From NCBI RefSeq assembly GCF_000739655.1, contig NZ_BATR01000033.1:1-56814 (forward strand): DNA of 56,814 nucleotides, given 5' to 3'. Each line of letters begins with the position of its first letter. Positions within the stretch are counted from its first letter, which is position 1. Below the pieces are notes generated by a model, which saw nothing but the letters and a program-made list of their open reading frames with translations, made no database searches and was not told the DNA's origin. This DNA comes from Verrucomicrobium sp. BvORR106 (GTDB lineage Bacteria; Verrucomicrobiota; Verrucomicrobiia; Verrucomicrobiales; Verrucomicrobiaceae). The position numbers and the translations under genes were made by a program. This document shows, in pieces, positions 27,801-36,503 of this stretch.

Positions 27801-28453
27801 TCCAGAGCACCGCGACGGAAGGCGGCTCCTCCTCGCGCCACCATCCAGTGGGGAGCCAGCGCAGGCGATGCCTGGGCGATGGCGCGTTCCCCTTCTTCAA
27901 TCCCTGCTTTGATGGCGGCTTGTTCCTGCGCCAGCCTGGCTACTTCGTCTGCCTTTTCCTTGGGCGACATCCACCAGCCGTCCTCCACCTTGCGATGTTC
28001 TGCGGCGATGCTGGGTGGGAGACCGCGTTTTTCCTTTTCGTATTGATACACTCTCCAGTCCACGTAGGCCTTCGCTTCCGCGTTGAAGTCACCTTCCCAG
28101 GCAGATCGTAAATCCCGCAGGTCCCATAGCAGGTTGGCCATGCGGGACTCATAGACTCCCGTCATGCGATTGGCCGCGATGGCGCTATCTATAATCTGGA
28201 TTCGATCCTCACGCTTTGCAGAGAGCAAGCGTCCCACGAGCCACCCTACCGGCTCCTTCTCAGGTACCACGCTAGCCTTCTGTGAATCGGCAAAGAGATC
28301 CAGCATGGTTTTCACTGGATGTCGTTCAGGAAACGCCGAGAGCATCGGAGCGGCGGCATAATACATCGGCCCACAGGAGTTGACCTCACTCGGGGTGGTC
28401 AGACACGTGCCTGCGGCAAGCAGGGCTACAGAGAGGGAGCGGCGGGTTGCCAT
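24863..28453 (-). CDS. Large exported TPR-like repeat protein
   Basis: 1196 residues, one of the longest genes here. Residues 1-26 look like a signal peptide (SLSVALLAAGTCLTTPSEVNS) followed by CGPMYYAAAP at 27-36. The rest is almost entirely alpha-helical and Ala/Leu-rich with TPR-like pairs, such as ALEEAAGWFDKVVQNHAGHP, DDARAAEAFQAMRERFPKS and DYPEALRLLCAALGDENH. The start at 28453 lies 28 bp inside the 3' end of the DUF3142 gene, so the two are translated together. From memory, DUF3142 genes in other phyla also sit beside large proteins starting with a CGP motif; this needs checking. An envelope-associated scaffold is inferred. No enzyme motif is seen. Confidence 0.82.
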   Translation of the reverse strand: MATRRSLSVALLAAGTCLTTPSEVNSCGPMYYAAAPMLSAFPERHPVKTMLDLFADSQKASVVPEKEPVGWLVGRLLSAKREDRIQIIDSAIAANRMTGVYESRMANLLWDLRDLRSAWEGDFNAEAKAYVDWRVYQYEKEKRGLPPSIAAEHRKVEDGWWMSPKEKADEVARLAQEQAAIKAGIEEGERAIAQASPALAPHWMVARGGAAFRRGALEEAAGWFDKVVQNHAGHPRRETALYMVARIKIEEARRISRKQLEAEKDRPEESQDLFQALESAEHALDEYSKEYAAGRYLAEVAGWRGAIHSLAGRHWEALGAYVTQLDHADQPEVRSSAGREIERCLKELLATDRTKDNSNNMQDVLNLLAVRPEATLRVMGFFLDGPADFGYEARYWDEDYLNQEKLDRIKTMLGRSRHAAMLQRLAATALDHEGAFKAASWHPRFVALMAWAATEGGQHAQALRICERQPEALVSSDDLQYCRAVTLQRLGDDARAAEAFQAMRERFPKSRLTDGLALRQAQSLHRLGKDGEAIVILNSAIAAVEIVQREPRPVGAASPSPLNSHQELSQYLGVLEQFCPLPQLEVALRSLQLPAATSPRLHQLVVARLLAVEDWRSLRRVLGTPPAGPDPDEEAERNHLEDALSYWEWGQPSLMHFYARKDLHAGLARALMLLHEPSKTALTPAQKALWHWSIASVWQAVRGQLTLSAVYSSPGDYMASDHRQMELRLRTNALALGYRLETVDRALEARDELRHTFQHCLKAADLAPGSALAARALHKALECLRRMAEVSPYAQARAFEGDWGGLSRQLYDRLLKECPDSPEAGQLAAWWNFAAPPELHGWMPGNGYPAGEDYEIREILVPDATTKPRREWNQQLWQRESERRRQFDVLRGRLQKLGSVFDSQGLEAARTESKAIRQALIPLADALDWTTSINALDAADLVLNQPAPEAEAVKRHFLHSSVARASEQTPAPASGSPAVAHDTDGLDDLSAYRAAAAAMEEDRGMPDQWSLQETRWQSYLHAYPQSLKREAAQFQLARAITRQHRGWTHVSNRTWPEAPFVGTYVRLVVQREKPFDARRANAALDAYTKAYPEGRYLADVSLFRAGVAVDAGDYPEALRLLCAALGDENHKELHLDAALALAQCFEKLHDPEKRRPLAQAIAADPLAWDRFTVFTRSASCGQRLRVYEDWVASLKK

Positions 28454-29847
28454 ACAGAGGAGAGCTGAGGGATGCGCCAGCGCAAGACCGCCGACGGTTT
28501 GAGATACTGAAAATAACCAGAACTGAGGCTGCTGCCGCTGCGCAGGTGGGGAAGCCGGAGTGTCACTTGCCCTGTCTGCTTCTCATTGGCGGTGTCGCGC
28601 CCGGAAAATTCCCCGGCTGCCAATTCAACGAACGCTGCCGGTGCCAGATCCAACTCGAGTGTCCACCCGGCATCCGTACTGGAAGGTGAGGCGAAGCGGG
28701 GTGGTAGATCAATGCCTCCTTCATGAATCAGCACGAACCGGGAATCCTTTTGCAGCAGACGAAAGTCTTCGATCTTGGGAAGCAGGTCTTTCTCCTCCTC
28801 CTGATCGAGACTCAGCGCCCCCAGCACGGTGGGGACACTCCATCCGCTGGGGGAATCCGCCTGAGGCAGTTTGAAAAGGATCACACCCTCCGCACCTGCG
28901 GCGCACGCCGCCTGGCTGGCGGCTCGCAGCAACTCTGCATCCGGCCATCGCACCAGCAGTCCTCCTCCCTCGACAACTGGAGTTCTCCCCACGGTGGTGG
29001 CTGATCGGGCGCGCAGTTCCGTCATGCCTTGTGAGGTAGGCTGTCGCACTTCCCATGCGGGATCATAGATCAACGTCTCCCAGCGCCAGGTGTCCACATG
29101 GCCCAGGGCTTTGTCCTGCGCGTCCAGCACCGTCACCCGGGTGAAGTTGGGCAACCCGGCCCGCCAGGGTGTGGGGCAGCCCGCCCAGAGGGGGATCTGA
29201 TCCCGCACCGTGGCCTCTGAGAGCAGCGGTGCCCGCCGTTCTGCGTTCGCGTCAGACTCCAGATCGTAGAACATGGGCAGGACTTCATCGGCCTGGGCGC
29301 ACCATTCCTTGAACCCTGCCACCCGGGGCCAGCCTGCCAGGGCCGTGACGCTGAGCCGCACCGGGGCGATGTGCTGGCGTACTTTTTTCAAGGCCTCCGC
29401 GTAGCGAGGCAGCAGGCGGTCCGGGCAGTCATAGTCCAGCTGCAAGGTCTCACAGCGGAGACGCCCGCAGAGCCTGGCCAGCAGCTCGGCCAGCGCTTCA
29501 TCGGCCGTGGGTTCTGACATCGTGGTGGCGGCATGATGGAGTCGGACCACCGGCGTGATCGTCAGCCCTTCCACCGGCGACGGGAGGTACAGCTTGTCTG
29601 CCCCCGTCCATTGGGTGCCCTTGCGTGCCAGAGTGCCCAGGTTCCATTGCAGCTCCCGTACCCCGTGCTTCCGCAGCCCCGCAGCCTCTTCCGCGTTTAG
29701 CGGTATAGGGCGATTCCAGACCCACCAGGCAGGAGGCGGGGGCGTCTGCCCAGCATCCACCGGCCCGGCACCGGTGCACACGAGGGCACTAGCGAGGGTT
29801 AACCAGACGACAATCGTCCCGGAAAAAATGGACCGGATGCTCCCCAT
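28426..29847 (-). CDS. DUF3142 domain protein
   Basis: 473 residues with an N-terminal signal (SGTIVVWLTLASALVCTGAG). The DUF3142 pattern is clear: AWWVWNRPI near the start, LQLDYDCP at 135-142, LSVTALAGWPRVAG, and DEVLPMFYDL. The fold is probably a TIM-barrel related to glycoside hydrolases, judged from the strand order; the Asp-Tyr-Asp segment could be a binding or active site (inference). The second half (about 320-473) is a beta-rich domain. It overlaps and probably is co-transcribed with the large TPR-like gene. The 128 bp upstream contain a palindromic GGAAAAATATTTTCC at 29917-29931. Confidence 0.85.
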   Translation of the reverse strand: MGSIRSIFSGTIVVWLTLASALVCTGAGPVDAGQTPPPPAWWVWNRPIPLNAEEAAGLRKHGVRELQWNLGTLARKGTQWTGADKLYLPSPVEGLTITPVVRLHHAATTMSEPTADEALAELLARLCGRLRCETLQLDYDCPDRLLPRYAEALKKVRQHIAPVRLSVTALAGWPRVAGFKEWCAQADEVLPMFYDLESDANAERRAPLLSEATVRDQIPLWAGCPTPWRAGLPNFTRVTVLDAQDKALGHVDTWRWETLIYDPAWEVRQPTSQGMTELRARSATTVGRTPVVEGGGLLVRWPDAELLRAASQAACAAGAEGVILFKLPQADSPSGWSVPTVLGALSLDQEEEKDLLPKIEDFRLLQKDSRFVLIHEGGIDLPPRFASPSSTDAGWTLELDLAPAAFVELAAGEFSGRDTANEKQTGQVTLRLPHLRSGSSLSSGYFQYLKPSAVLRWRIPQLSSVWQPAAPSL

Positions 29848-29975
29848 GACGCGGGCAAGACCAATGAGTCAGTGGAGTTCATTGAACATCCGCCGCGAAG
29901 AATGTTGAATGGGTTTGGAAAAATATTTTCCACCGCGAAGGCGGCCGCCGTTCGGGGTGGTTCAAGGGCATCACT

Positions 29976-32573
29976 TCACTCGAAACTACGGCCGGGGTTG
30001 CCCTGCTCCAATTGCTTCCTGGCCTCGACCGCCCACTCCTCGCGGCTCAGTTTCTTTTTCTGGGTTTTTGCCGCAGCGCCGTCCTCATCGTCATCTTCCT
30101 CTTCATCATCGGCCTGACGTTGCAGCTCCAGGGCGCAGTGTCTGACGTAGAGGTAGCCCGCTGTGGGGCTCGCGTTTTCTTCGGCAAAGAAAGACCACGT
30201 CATCGACCCCACCATGCCATAGTTGGTCTCGATTTCCTTGGCCGCACCTTCTTCATCGCTCTCGGCGCGATGCGTGTATTTGATCAGCCACAGGGGCACC
30301 TTTTTCTTCAGGGGGGGCCAGAAGAGTTCTGCCTTGTCATGGATGTCCAGGCTGAGTGGTGGTGCCCCGAGTTCATTGGGGTGCTGCAGCCATTCGGACA
30401 TCGTGGCCTTTGCGGCGAAGTCAGGTTCCTTGGCGGCAGCCGGGACGTCGGCAGCATGATGAAGCTCTTCAAGATAGCGCCGGGCTGTGCTGGATCGGTT
30501 GACGTCCAGGCAGGCCTTCTTTAGCACTTCCAGTCCTGTGGCGCCCTCGTGCTTCAGATCCGACCAGGCAGCTTCCATGCGCACTTCCTCGCTCGGGTGA
30601 GCCAGCGCTACGGGCAGCAGCCGCGCGCGGAAAGGCGGCGAGAGAAAGGCCAGGCCGACGGCGGCGCTGTGGGCATAGCTGGAGGTTTCGGGGTCACGAC
30701 TTTCAAACCAGGCCTGGAGCCGGGCCACGCCTGCCTCGGAGTCATACGGGTGGCGGTCTTTCCACTTTTCCTTCAGCCGGGCCTGGTTCGCGGAGTCAAG
30801 CAGCGACACGCCAGCGAATCCTGGGGGCAGGGCCCCTTTGAGTTCCTTCACCAGCAGGGTCATCTGCTTTGGCTCCGTGGAGAATGTGCGGAACAGCGAA
30901 GCCCAGGCGTAGTCCTCCGGACCCACCCCCTGGCGGGCGGCCAGGACGAGGAGCGGCCGGGTGTCGTCAGTCTCGCCATTCTCCATCAGGTACTGCAGCA
31001 CTTGAAGGAACTGGGCGTCCTCACCCGGTTGATCGCTGGCAGCGACGGTGAAGGAGGCAGGTTCTGCGATCCTTTTTTTGGCCCATTTCTGCACGGCAGG
31101 CAGCACATCCTCGACGATCAAATCATAAGTTTCGGAGTCCGTCACGCTGTCACAGACCTCAGTGAGGGCCGTCATCTGCGCCGTGATGGCGGGACCCGGC
31201 GCTGCGTCGCGCAGTTTGTCCACGGTCCGCTTCAGCAGGTTGACATCGCTCGTGGTGCGAGGCTCCGCATCCTCCTCGTCCAGGCCTTCCAGCGCTTTGG
31301 TGAGGTCACCGCCATCGGTGAGCCAGGCCGTCAGCACCCTGCCCAGAGTGTGGGGGAATACTTCGTCGTACGTCTTGCGCAGCTCGGCATCGGTGAAGGT
31401 CAGGTTGCAGGTTTCGCCTGTGTCAGCCAGGATCTTCCTGGCGAGCAGACCCGTGACCGGTCGCAGAAGGTCAAAGTGGGTGCCAGGCAGGGTGTAGGCT
31501 TGAAACGGCACCTCCGTGGTGACGGCGCGGTCCGCCATTTTTTTGGCGCTTTCTATGAAGGTGGGGTTGTCTTCCCCCTCGAAGTAGAACGTGGGGCGCT
31601 TGATAAACCGGGTGTACCGGATGGGGCTGCGCAGCAGGCTTTCGCGTTCCTTCAGCGAGTTATAAGGTGTGTTGCCGAACCCTTCGCCAGCATACAGCAC
31701 CTCCCGTCCATCCGACATGCCACCAAATGAAAAGGCGGCGCGGAACTGGTCTGAGGCGGTGCTGGCCAGGAGCGTGAGCGTGCCGCCCGTGCTATGCCCG
31801 CCGATGTACACCCGGTTGGGGTCCACATAGGGCAGGGTCTTCACATGTTTCACTGCTGCCAGGAGGTCGTTCACCTCGCCGTAGAACAGCTCGAACCTTC
31901 CGGGATTATCGTTCTCACCCCGCCAGGACGGCGTCATGAGCACGATGCCCGCCTCGCGGAAGGCGCGGGCTGACTGGTCATCGTACTTGGAGGCCTCCTC
32001 CCAGAAGTAGCTGCCGATGCCGCCGAAGCCTCCATGCGCCCACACGATGGCCGGGTGCTTCTTCCCATCCTTGGGATCCGGGGTCACATACGCCACCAGT
32101 GAGCCCACCTCGGAAGGGTAGTGGACTTTCTCGAACACTCCCTTGGGCGGCTCTTCGGCGGGTCCGGATGCCTCATACGATGACTTCTTCCAGATCGTAC
32201 GATGTCCCGCCCGGTCCTCGAAGAGCGGTTTTTCCGCACGGTGGGAAGCGGTGACATTCTTGTTCACCCTCTGTAGCACCATGAAGCCCACTGTGAAGAG
32301 GAGACCAAATCCGCCGAGGATCCCGGCCCCCAGCAACCAGGGCCACAGCGGGCGCTGGCGCTTCAACGCAGGCTTGCTGGCTCCGTCTGGCAAGGCGCGA
32401 AAAGGCGCGGGTGCGGGCGAGGCCACCGGCTGGCGCAAAGGGATCTCCGCCGGACGAGGAAGGGGGTGGCTTCGGAGAAGGGGCCAAGCTGCTGTCCGTG
32501 CTTGTGGACGAGGTAGTTCATCTAGGGGGGCGGGTTTTGGCGCGGGTGAGGGGTGCCGGGCACCTCCATTCAT
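29976..32573 (-). CDS. Membrane-anchored alpha/beta hydrolase (prolyl oligopeptidase-like)
   Basis: About 865 residues from ATG 32573; a GTG at 32621 would add 16 (the numbering here uses that longer form). Residues 1-90 are Pro-rich, 93-115 a single membrane helix (WLLGAGILGGFGLLFTVGFM). The alpha/beta hydrolase domain spans ~165-400: oxyanion HGGFGG at 196, nucleophile Ser277 in GGHSTGG, an acidic EGEDNPTF and a His in GTHFDLL. The family includes dienelactone hydrolases and prolyl oligopeptidases; the substrate is unknown. Residues ~430-800 are helical, HEAT-like (VRMEAAWSDLKHEGATGLEV). Near the C-terminus is an acidic stretch (DDEEEDDDEDG) followed by KKKLSREEWAVEARKQLE. It is divergent from the haem-motif gene. 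Confidence 0.83.
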   Translation of the reverse strand: MNGGARHPSPAPKPAPLDELPRPQARTAAWPLLRSHPLPRPAEIPLRQPVASPAPAPFRALPDGASKPALKRQRPLWPWLLGAGILGGFGLLFTVGFMVLQRVNKNVTASHRAEKPLFEDRAGHRTIWKKSSYEASGPAEEPPKGVFEKVHYPSEVGSLVAYVTPDPKDGKKHPAIVWAHGGFGGIGSYFWEEASKYDDQSARAFREAGIVLMTPSWRGENDNPGRFELFYGEVNDLLAAVKHVKTLPYVDPNRVYIGGHSTGGTLTLLASTASDQFRAAFSFGGMSDGREVLYAGEGFGNTPYNSLKERESLLRSPIRYTRFIKRPTFYFEGEDNPTFIESAKKMADRAVTTEVPFQAYTLPGTHFDLLRPVTGLLARKILADTGETCNLTFTDAELRKTYDEVFPHTLGRVLTAWLTDGGDLTKALEGLDEEDAEPRTTSDVNLLKRTVDKLRDAAPGPAITAQMTALTEVCDSVTDSETYDLIVEDVLPAVQKWAKKRIAEPASFTVAASDQPGEDAQFLQVLQYLMENGETDDTRPLLVLAARQGVGPEDYAWASLFRTFSTEPKQMTLLVKELKGALPPGFAGVSLLDSANQARLKEKWKDRHPYDSEAGVARLQAWFESRDPETSSYAHSAAVGLAFLSPPFRARLLPVALAHPSEEVRMEAAWSDLKHEGATGLEVLKKACLDVNRSSTARRYLEELHHAADVPAAAKEPDFAAKATMSEWLQHPNELGAPPLSLDIHDKAELFWPPLKKKVPLWLIKYTHRAESDEEGAAKEIETNYGMVGSMTWSFFAEENASPTAGYLYVRHCALELQRQADDEEEDDDEDGAAAKTQKKKLSREEWAVEARKQLEQGNPGRSFE

Positions 32574-32766
32574 CCACACGGGAAAAAGGATTCTCTCAGG
32601 GGGTGAGTGAACACTGCTCACAAAGCAAAAATCCGGGAAACCTCAAGCTGCAATCTGTGGGCAAAACCGGGATACTCCCCTGAAGGCGGTGTCGGGATGC
32701 AATGACGGCTGAACTTGCAACGTATGTCCAGCTTTGCCGCTTTTTGCCTGGACTTGTCCTTGTCAT

Positions 32767-35160
32767 ATGGACTTCCCGCTGCCGTTCTCACCCCCTCTGC
32801 CCAGGTCGATCCTGCTGGCTGGGCTGGGCTTTCTTTCTCTCGTCTGTGGTCCTTCTGGCAGTCGCATCGCGGCGGCGGAGGTCGCACCACCGTTGATCAA
32901 GGAGGCATCGCAGGGCCAGCCTTGCGCCGTTGCGGCACGTCCGGTTGATCCCTTTGAAGAAGTCTGGCTGCAAGTGGGCGCGCGCTCCTGCCTCAAGTGT
33001 CACAAGCCGGGTGGCGATGCCGAGGACAGCAAGTTTGTCCTGCGCGATCCAGCCAAGGATTCCAGCCCGCACCAAGACGAGTCCCGGCAGCACAACCAGA
33101 CGGCCTTCCAGAAGATGGCGGGCGTGCGGGAGAAGGAAGGCTTTCTCATGCTGGTGAAGGCCGCGGGAGGCCTGGATCATGGAGGTGAGGATGTGCTCAA
33201 GCCTGGCTCACCGGGCTTCCGTACCCTGGAACAGTTTGTCCAGCAGGTGGCATCTGGAACTTTGCCAGCCACCACCCCGGGGCCTGCCATGGCCATCGAG
33301 CCACAGGGAGATTTCTTTGAAGGCGTGGCGATGATGGAGGATGGGAATCTCTTGCGGAGGCTCACCCTTTCTCTGGCCGGCCGGCTGCCCACGAGGGATG
33401 AGGAAAGCCAGATCGGTCAGGGCGGGCTCAAGGCTCTCGCTCCGGTGCTGGAGACTGTGATGAAGGAGGAGGCCTTCTACGACCGGTTGGCAGAGGCGTT
33501 CAACGACATCTTCCTCACCCGGGGTTATGGAGAAGGTGCAGAAAGCGCCCTCTCCTACGAGCACTTCAGCACCACCCGTCACTGGACGCAGAAGCACGAC
33601 CTCAGCAGCATCACCGACGAGAAGGCCCGCCAGAAAGCGCGGTACAAGCTGGCCGATGACTACCGGGAGGCGTTGCTCCGTGAACCGATGGAGCTCGTGA
33701 AGCACATCGTGCGGGAGAACCGGCCCTTCACGGAGCTCGTGACGGCGGACTACATCATGATCTCGCCCTACACTGCGCGGGGCTACGGACTCTTTGAGGA
33801 GCTGAAGGGCCGGTTTAAGAATACGGAGGATCCCTTTGAGTATGTGCCCGTTCGCCTGCCGTCCCTGAAGAACCGCACGGGGAGGGACCATCAGGAGTCT
33901 CCCACCGGCTTCTATCCGCATGCCGGGATGATGAGCCTCTTCCAGTACCTGCGGCGCTACCCCACCACGGAGACGAACCGCAACTGTCTGCGAGCCCGCA
34001 TGTACTACCAGCACTTCCTGGGGGTGGATGTGATGGAGCTGGCGGCACGGGTGAAAGACGCCGCTGCAGTCACGGCCAAGTTTGAGGTGCCCGTCATGCA
34101 GGCCTCGGAGTGCGTGGTGTGCCATCGCACCCTGGATCCGGTGGCGGGGGTGTTTCAGGATTACTACAGCCTCGAAGGCGTGTTTGGTCCGCGGAAGGAG
34201 GGCTGGTTCAAGGACGTTTTTGGTCCCGGGTTTGAAGGGGAGGACCTGCCCGCTGATCAACGCTGGCGGGCCCTCCAGTGGCTGGGGGAGCACACCGCCC
34301 GCGATCCGCGCTTTGCCAGCACCATGGTGGAGCATGGGTTCTATGTGTTGACAGGGCGCAAGACGCTGCTGCCACCCAAAGATCCCGCCGAGCCGCACTA
34401 CCGGGCGAAGCTGCACGCGCAGCAGGCCCAGCATCGTGAGGTGGCCCGCATTGCTGCGGCGTTTGTGCAGTCGGGCTACAACTTCAAGGCCATCCTCCAG
34501 GGCTGGGCGGTGTCCCCTTTCTACCGTGCCGACGGGCTGGCGGCCCAGGATCTGGCGACGAACCCGGAGCGGGCAGAGGAGCTTGGGGATGTGGGGCTGG
34601 TGCGTCTGCTGACTCCGGAGCAGCTGGAGCGCAAGGTCACCGCCATCTTCGGCCGCGGCTGGGGGCGCCTTCAGGATCCTCAATTCGCCCTTCTCTACGG
34701 CGGCATCGATTCCAAGGAGGTCACGGAGCGCGCTACGGATCCCAGCGGGGCCATGGGGGCCATCCAGCGGGCCATGGCGAATGATGTGGCCTGCCGGAAC
34801 GTGCCGAAGGACTTTTCCAGGCCGCCGGCGGAGCGGAGGTTGTTTCCTAAGATCGATCCAGATGTCGCACCCGGCTCCTCCCCGGAGGCCGACCTCCGGA
34901 TCCGGGAGGCCATTGCGCATCTGCACCACCTCATCCTCGGACGGAATGATGCTCCGGACTCCCCGGAGGTGGGCCGGATCTATGATCTCTTTGCCGGAGT
35001 CATCAGCGATGCCCAGGAGCGCCAGGGGTTTGAGCCGCTGGACATCTACGCCTGCCGCGTGGAGGGCGAGGGCCGCATCAAGGACCCCCGCTACATCATG
35101 CGCGCCTGGCGCGCCGTCGTCACCTGCCTGCTCCGGGAGCGGGACTTCCTCTACGAATAG
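32767..35160 (+). CDS. Exported haem-motif protein (DUF1549/DUF1592-like), partner of DUF1501
   Basis: About 797 residues from ATG 32767, which gives a signal peptide (RSILLAGLGFLSLVCG). Two CxxCH haem-attachment motifs are visible, SCLKCHKPG near residue 80 and ECVVCHRTLDP near 450, so it is probably a cytochrome-c-like protein outside the cytoplasm. Other landmarks resemble planctomycete/verrucomicrobial cytochrome families (DUF1549, DUF1588, DUF1592): LLRRLTLSLAGRLPTRDE and RRYPTTETNRNCLRARMYYQHFLGV. The exact DUF is not certain. It ends 12 bp before the DUF1501 gene. Such pairs are common in these phyla and are associated with breakdown of complex substrates, but their reaction is not established. 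Confidence 0.83.
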   Translation: MDFPLPFSPPLPRSILLAGLGFLSLVCGPSGSRIAAAEVAPPLIKEASQGQPCAVAARPVDPFEEVWLQVGARSCLKCHKPGGDAEDSKFVLRDPAKDSSPHQDESRQHNQTAFQKMAGVREKEGFLMLVKAAGGLDHGGEDVLKPGSPGFRTLEQFVQQVASGTLPATTPGPAMAIEPQGDFFEGVAMMEDGNLLRRLTLSLAGRLPTRDEESQIGQGGLKALAPVLETVMKEEAFYDRLAEAFNDIFLTRGYGEGAESALSYEHFSTTRHWTQKHDLSSITDEKARQKARYKLADDYREALLREPMELVKHIVRENRPFTELVTADYIMISPYTARGYGLFEELKGRFKNTEDPFEYVPVRLPSLKNRTGRDHQESPTGFYPHAGMMSLFQYLRRYPTTETNRNCLRARMYYQHFLGVDVMELAARVKDAAAVTAKFEVPVMQASECVVCHRTLDPVAGVFQDYYSLEGVFGPRKEGWFKDVFGPGFEGEDLPADQRWRALQWLGEHTARDPRFASTMVEHGFYVLTGRKTLLPPKDPAEPHYRAKLHAQQAQHREVARIAAAFVQSGYNFKAILQGWAVSPFYRADGLAAQDLATNPERAEELGDVGLVRLLTPEQLERKVTAIFGRGWGRLQDPQFALLYGGIDSKEVTERATDPSGAMGAIQRAMANDVACRNVPKDFSRPPAERRLFPKIDPDVAPGSSPEADLRIREAIAHLHHLILGRNDAPDSPEVGRIYDLFAGVISDAQERQGFEPLDIYACRVEGEGRIKDPRYIMRAWRAVVTCLLRERDFLYE

Positions 35161-35172
35161 CCACCCAGCATC

Positions 35173-36480
35173 ATGAGACGTGATTTCCTAAAACTGTGTG
35201 GTCTGGCCGGTTTGGGCGTGGCGGCACCCGTGGCGATTCCCGGGTTGGGATTCGCCGCAGAGGAAGCCCGCAGTGCCTCCGCCAACCCGGATGCCTTTGA
35301 AGGGCCGTACTACGTGGTCTTCAACGCCTCCGGCGGCTGGGACACGACCTATCTCATGGATCCCAAAGGCACCGACGGCATCAACCGTCTCTATGGGAAC
35401 GGCGACATCCAGACCCGCGGCCAGTTGAAGTTTGCTCCCAACGCCGCCCACATGGAGGCCGGGGCGGGCATGAGCAATGAGGACTTCTTTGCCGAGTTCG
35501 GCAGCGAGCTCCTGGTGGTGAACGGCCTGGACTATTCGGTGAACAACCACTCCCCTTGTGCCCGCTACATGGCCACCGGGCATCTCGACAGTCTGGCCTA
35601 CCCCACCTTCGCCGCGCTGGTCGCCGCCTGTCGGGGACCGCAGTGTCCCCTCGCCTACCTCACGTTTGGCAACTACTCCAACACCGGGAACCTCGTGCCC
35701 ATGTCGCGCATCCCCTACCTGCCCTCCCTCCAGCGGGTGGCGAATGCGGACAGCGTGGAGGGCCAGCAGCGGTCGCCCTATCACGATGACTTTGTGCTGG
35801 ACCGCATCGAGCGCACGCTCAAGGCGCAGACCGATGCCCGGCTCTCCCGTCAGGTGCTGCCGCGGGTGGAGCGGGCCGAGAGCATGCTCTACGCCGCCCA
35901 GATCAATTCCAAGGCCCTTCAGCGGGTGACTCCATACATCCCGGCGGAGATCCCCAAGGCCCGTCTCGCCCAGCAGGTGGAGATCGCCCTCGCCTCCTTC
36001 AAGGCGGGCGTGTGCGTTTCCGCGAACTTGACCATCGGCCAGTTCGACAGCCACGCAAACAACGACAAGGACCAGATGAAACTCATCCCGGAGTTCCTGG
36101 CCGGCATCGCCCACCTCATGCGCCGGGCGGAGGCGCTCAAGATCCGGGACCGGCTGGTGGTGGTGATCCAGAGTGAGATGGGGCGCACACCCCAGTACAA
36201 CAAGGGCAACGGCAAGGACCACTGGTCCATCGGCTCCGTCATGTTCATGGGCAAGGGCATCCAGGGGAACCGCGTGATCGGCGCCACGGACGAGAAGCAG
36301 TTTTGCGTGCCGGTGGATCCCGCCACCCTGGCCACGAATGCCGAAAAGGGCGTCCGCCTCCGCCCCGAGCACATCCATGGGGCACTGCGGGAACTGGCCG
36401 GCATCACCGACCACCGCCTGAGCGCGCAGTTTCCTTATACCGTGCCCGCCACAGAGCGGCTCCAGGGCCTCTGGGGGTGA
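35173..36480 (+). CDS. Tat-exported DUF1501 protein
   Basis: 435 residues. An N-terminal RRDFLKLCGLAGLGVAAP is a twin-arginine signal. The body shows DUF1501 features: YYVVFNASGGWDTTYLMDP, LLVVNGLDYSVNNHSPCARY, TIGQFDSHANNDKDQMK, and VVVIQSEMGRTPQYN followed by DHWSIGSVMFMG. DUF1501 proteins share the alkaline-phosphatase/sulfatase fold and keep metal-ligand-like Asp and His residues, though their activity is not established. It is cotranscribed with the haem-motif gene 12 bp upstream. It converges with the membrane-protein gene at 36504. Confidence 0.93.
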   Translation: MRRDFLKLCGLAGLGVAAPVAIPGLGFAAEEARSASANPDAFEGPYYVVFNASGGWDTTYLMDPKGTDGINRLYGNGDIQTRGQLKFAPNAAHMEAGAGMSNEDFFAEFGSELLVVNGLDYSVNNHSPCARYMATGHLDSLAYPTFAALVAACRGPQCPLAYLTFGNYSNTGNLVPMSRIPYLPSLQRVANADSVEGQQRSPYHDDFVLDRIERTLKAQTDARLSRQVLPRVERAESMLYAAQINSKALQRVTPYIPAEIPKARLAQQVEIALASFKAGVCVSANLTIGQFDSHANNDKDQMKLIPEFLAGIAHLMRRAEALKIRDRLVVVIQSEMGRTPQYNKGNGKDHWSIGSVMFMGKGIQGNRVIGATDEKQFCVPVDPATLATNAEKGVRLRPEHIHGALRELAGITDHRLSAQFPYTVPATERLQGLWG

Positions 36481-36503
36481 GGCTGGTCCGCTGCTGACTT
36501 GTA

